The notes under the pieces were generated by a model that worked only from the letters and a program-made list of their open reading frames with translations, was not told the DNA's origin and searched no databases. Below, in pieces: positions 62,090 to 64,000 of a stretch of DNA of 64,000 bases; positions within the stretch are counted from its first letter, which is position 1; every line of letters begins with the position of its first letter. This stretch comes from Capnocytophaga canimorsus. GTDB lineage: Bacteria > Bacteroidota > Bacteroidia > Flavobacteriales > Flavobacteriaceae. The DNA lies in contig NZ_CP022382.1 in the NCBI RefSeq assembly GCF_002302565.1, positions 1,745,001-1,809,000 of the forward strand. The letters run 5' to 3'. Both the position numbers and the translations under genes were made by a program.

Positions 62090-63234
62090 AGGTCAAACGC
62101 ACGAAATTTAATATTTTTGTTTTTATGGATTTAGTGAGTTATTTTTCTGACATTGAGGATTTTCGTATGGTGAACAAATGCAATCATCTTCTTTCTGACA
62201 TACTTCTCATTGGGATTTTCACCTATTTGAGCAACGGCGAAGACTACGAAGATATGGTATTATTTGCTGAAAATCACCCTGATTTTGTGCGTGAATATTG
62301 TAAGCTTCCCAACGGAGTACCCTCCCACGATACCTTTAATCGAGTTTTTAGTTCACTGGATACTAGCGTTTTAAACAAATGCTTAATGGATTGTGGTAAA
62401 GCCATTTTGGACACACTTGGCGAAAAACAAATCTGTATTGATGGAAAGAAAATTAAAGGTGTAAATCCTAGAAGTCGTGGAAATACAGGGCTTTACATTG
62501 TAAATGCTTGGGTGAGCGAAAACGAACTTTGCATCGGACAGAAAAAAGTAGCAGATAAATCCAATGAAATAACGGCTATTCCTGAAATCATCAATAGTTT
62601 AGATATTGAAAATGCGGTAGTTAGCATTGATGCGATGGGCTGTCAGAAAGAAATAGCATCTTTAATTATGGCGAAAAAAGGGCATTATTTACTGTCCTTA
62701 AAATCGAATCAATCAGAATTATTTGAGGATGTAGTCTGCAGATTTAAAGCTAGGTCAAGTGATTGTTTTTCAGAAGAATGGGAGTATTCTTCGTCTCGAT
62801 TTGAAACTCGTAAATGCCGTATTTTACAGGCGAAAGATGTGTTGCTTGACGAAAATTTATCGGTTTGGGCGGGGTTGAAAACCCTGATTCAAATTGAATC
62901 TGAAAGGCGTTTAGGTGCTGATATTCAGAAAGAAACGAGATATTATATCAGCAGTGAAGAGGGCTTATCGGCGGATTATTTCAATGAATTAGTTCGTGGG
63001 CATTGGGGAATTGAGAATAAACTGCATTGGCATTTGGATGTAACATTTCGGGAGGATTCGTGCCGAGCCAGAACAGGATTTTCGGCTGAAAACCTATCTG
63101 CTCTGCGAAAATTAGCCTTACAAATGATTAAAAATCAAAAAGATAAATTAAGATTAAAGAAACGAAGACTCAAAGCTGCCTACAATACAGATTACTTAAA
63201 AGATATTATCCAAAATTTTTCATGCGTTTGACCT
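62090..63234 (+). mobile_element. ISAs1-family insertion sequence, complete
   Basis: A 1145-base element. Its terminal inverted repeats start AGGTCAAACGCA at both ends and match at 16 of the first 17 bases (one C/T difference). It encodes one intact 368-aa transposase and is bracketed by an 11-base direct repeat. Intact ends, an intact gene and an identical target duplication suggest a recent insertion. It lies 94 bases upstream of fabH. Confidence 0.85.
62125..63231 (+). CDS. ISAs1 family transposase
   Basis: DDE transposase of 368 aa, intact. The N-terminal part is 'LVSYFSDIEDFRMVNKCNHLLSDILLIGIFTYLSNGEDYEDMVLFAE' as in the H-repeat/ISAs1 group, followed by 'LPNGVPSHDTFNRVFSSLD'. Catalytic acids are in 'CIDGKKIKG' (Asp), 'VSIDAMGCQKEIA' (Asp) and 'VRGHWGIENKLHWHLDVTFREDSCRAR' (Glu). 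The stop lies inside the right inverted repeat. No accessory genes. Confidence 0.93.
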   Translation: MDLVSYFSDIEDFRMVNKCNHLLSDILLIGIFTYLSNGEDYEDMVLFAENHPDFVREYCKLPNGVPSHDTFNRVFSSLDTSVLNKCLMDCGKAILDTLGEKQICIDGKKIKGVNPRSRGNTGLYIVNAWVSENELCIGQKKVADKSNEITAIPEIINSLDIENAVVSIDAMGCQKEIASLIMAKKGHYLLSLKSNQSELFEDVVCRFKARSSDCFSEEWEYSSSRFETRKCRILQAKDVLLDENLSVWAGLKTLIQIESERRLGADIQKETRYYISSEEGLSADYFNELVRGHWGIENKLHWHLDVTFREDSCRARTGFSAENLSALRKLALQMIKNQKDKLRLKKRRLKAAYNTDYLKDIIQNFSCV

Positions 63235-63245
63235 AAAAAAAAACT
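63235..63245. repeat. right target-site duplication of the IS
   Basis: AAAAAAAAACT, identical to 62079-62089. Confidence 0.7.
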
Positions 63246-63254
63246 TGAATTTGT

Positions 63255-63283
63255 TATTTTTGCACATTTATTACGTATATTTG
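63255..63283 (+). promoter_or_regulatory. two -7 promoter motifs for fabH beside the IS
   Basis: TATTTTTG (63255-63262) and TATATTTG (63276-63283) both match TAnnTTTG. The second has a TTG at 63251-63253, 22 bases upstream, within the flavobacterial -33 spacing. Both lie between the IS and fabH, so the insertion spared the core promoter. Confidence 0.5.
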
Positions 63284-63328
63284 CAGATATTTGTTTACAA
63301 ATATTGACTTTGACATAATCATATAAAG

Positions 63329-64000
63329 ATGACGAAAATAACTGCCGCTATTACAGCAATTGGAGGATACGTCCCTGATTTTGTGCTTACAAACGCAATG
63401 CTAGAAGAAATGGTCGAAACCAACGATGAGTGGATTGTAACGCGTACAGGCATCAAAGAAAGACGTATTTTGAAAGAAGAAGGTAAGGGCTCTTCTTTTT
63501 TGGGAATTAAGGCTGCACAAAATTTAATCGAAAAAAAAGGATTAGACCCCAAAGAAATTGATCTTTTGATTTTTGCAACAGCCACCCCCGATATGCCCGT
63601 TGCCCTCACTGGACCTTATGTAGCCTCACAAATCGGAGCTACCAATGCTTTTGCTTTTGACCTACAAGCGGCTTGTTCTAGCTTTTTATACGGAGTTTCA
63701 GTCGCTGCAAAATACATTGAATCGGGACGTTATAAAAAGGTGTTATTAGTAGGTGCCGACAAAATGTCTTCCATTGTTGATTATACCGATAGAGCTACTT
63801 GTATTCTTTTTGGAGATGGGGGGGGTGCTGCGCTATTTGAGCCTAACTACGAAGGATTAGGGGTGCAAGACGAAATTTTGAAAAGCGACGGCATTGGGCG
63901 TAATCACTTATACGTACAAGCTGGAGGCTCTGTCCTACCAATGACTGAAGAACTACTAAAACAAGGTAAACAATACGTTTTCCAAGACGGAAAAACCGTT
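63329..64000 (+). CDS. fabH: beta-ketoacyl-ACP synthase III, 5' part
   Basis: Starts fatty-acid synthesis by condensing acetyl-CoA (or a branched starter) with malonyl-ACP. The first 224 codons are in the window and the gene runs off the right edge. Visible motifs are 'AAITAIGGYVPDFVLTN', 'NDEWIVTRTGIKERR', 'FDLQAACSSFLYGVSVAAKYIESG' with the active-site Cys116, and 'CILFGDGGGAALFE'. The His and Asn of the catalytic triad lie beyond the window. An ISAs1 element sits just upstream. Confidence 0.95.
   Translation, partial: MTKITAAITAIGGYVPDFVLTNAMLEEMVETNDEWIVTRTGIKERRILKEEGKGSSFLGIKAAQNLIEKKGLDPKEIDLLIFATATPDMPVALTGPYVASQIGATNAFAFDLQAACSSFLYGVSVAAKYIESGRYKKVLLVGADKMSSIVDYTDRATCILFGDGGGAALFEPNYEGLGVQDEILKSDGIGRNHLYVQAGGSVLPMTEELLKQGKQYVFQDGKTV

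Noticed and set aside
1..64000. CRISPR arrays, prophage or defence islands
   Set aside because: No regularly spaced direct repeats, no cas, phage structural, integrase, restriction or toxin-antitoxin genes could be recognised.

Overview
The window comes from a low-GC member of the Bacteroidota, family Flavobacteriaceae, most likely Capnocytophaga or a close relative. Three things point there. The T9SS/gliding genes gldD, gldE and sprE/porW are present. The promoters are of the Bacteroidetes type: the -7 motif TAnnTTTG sits in front of many genes, and no Shine-Dalgarno sequences stand out. The gene blocks are flavobacterial (ssb-gldE-gldD, sprE-bactofilin-atp, serC-serA beside an acyl-CoA reductase). 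A GH92 mannosidase and a lipoprotein with a K-x-D-D surface-export-like signal fit Capnocytophaga. The genus is inference; no rRNA is present.

Layout. 0-5 kb: start of a TonB-dependent receptor with an HYC_CC_PP protein, a 2TM protein, folA, an esterase-fold protein without its serine, radA and a ThiF-family tcdA. 5-10 kb: small membrane proteins, then a minus-strand block tatA-mutY and ssb-gldE-gldD. 10-14.6 kb: queA, sodA, an MscS channel, a DUF2911 protein and a small AT-rich accessory patch. 14.6-18.2 kb: a PhnA-like protein, two tandem paralogous membrane proteins and glnS. 18.2-23.4 kb: an Fe-S/redox block (2Fe-2S ferredoxin, DUF2750, ferredoxin-NADP reductase, NifU, Mrp), preceded by a possible structured RNA. 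23.7-30.7 kb: brnQ and a PiT-family permease, purD with a DUF6909 protein, tRNA-Leu(UAG), trmB and a duplicated 8-cysteine mini-protein.

30.8-39.7 kb: sprE/porW, bactofilin, two AtpI-like proteins and atpBEFHAG, with a strong hairpin just after atpE; atpD and atpC are not here. 39.8-47.4 kb: GH92, a thioredoxin chimera, pgk, an orphan odhB, a lipoprotein and a 4Fe-4S ferredoxin. 47.6-55.8 kb: acyl-CoA reductase, serC, a serA-like dehydrogenase, an ACT-domain protein, tonB, vanZ, gcvH, an aminopeptidase P and ribE. 56-64 kb: a BrkB-family protein, a winged-helix regulator/peptidase S51/membrane protein set, a TonB-dependent receptor broken by one stop codon at its signal-peptide junction, a secreted TPR-like protein, a complete ISAs1-family element with an 11-bp target duplication, and the first part of fabH.

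Most of the window is housekeeping. No CRISPR, prophage or recognised defence island is visible. The observations most worth follow-up are the nonsense-disrupted receptor, the intact IS just upstream of fabH, the hairpin behind atpE, the candidate RNA near 18.5 kb, the duplicated cysteine protein and the esterase-fold pseudoenzyme.
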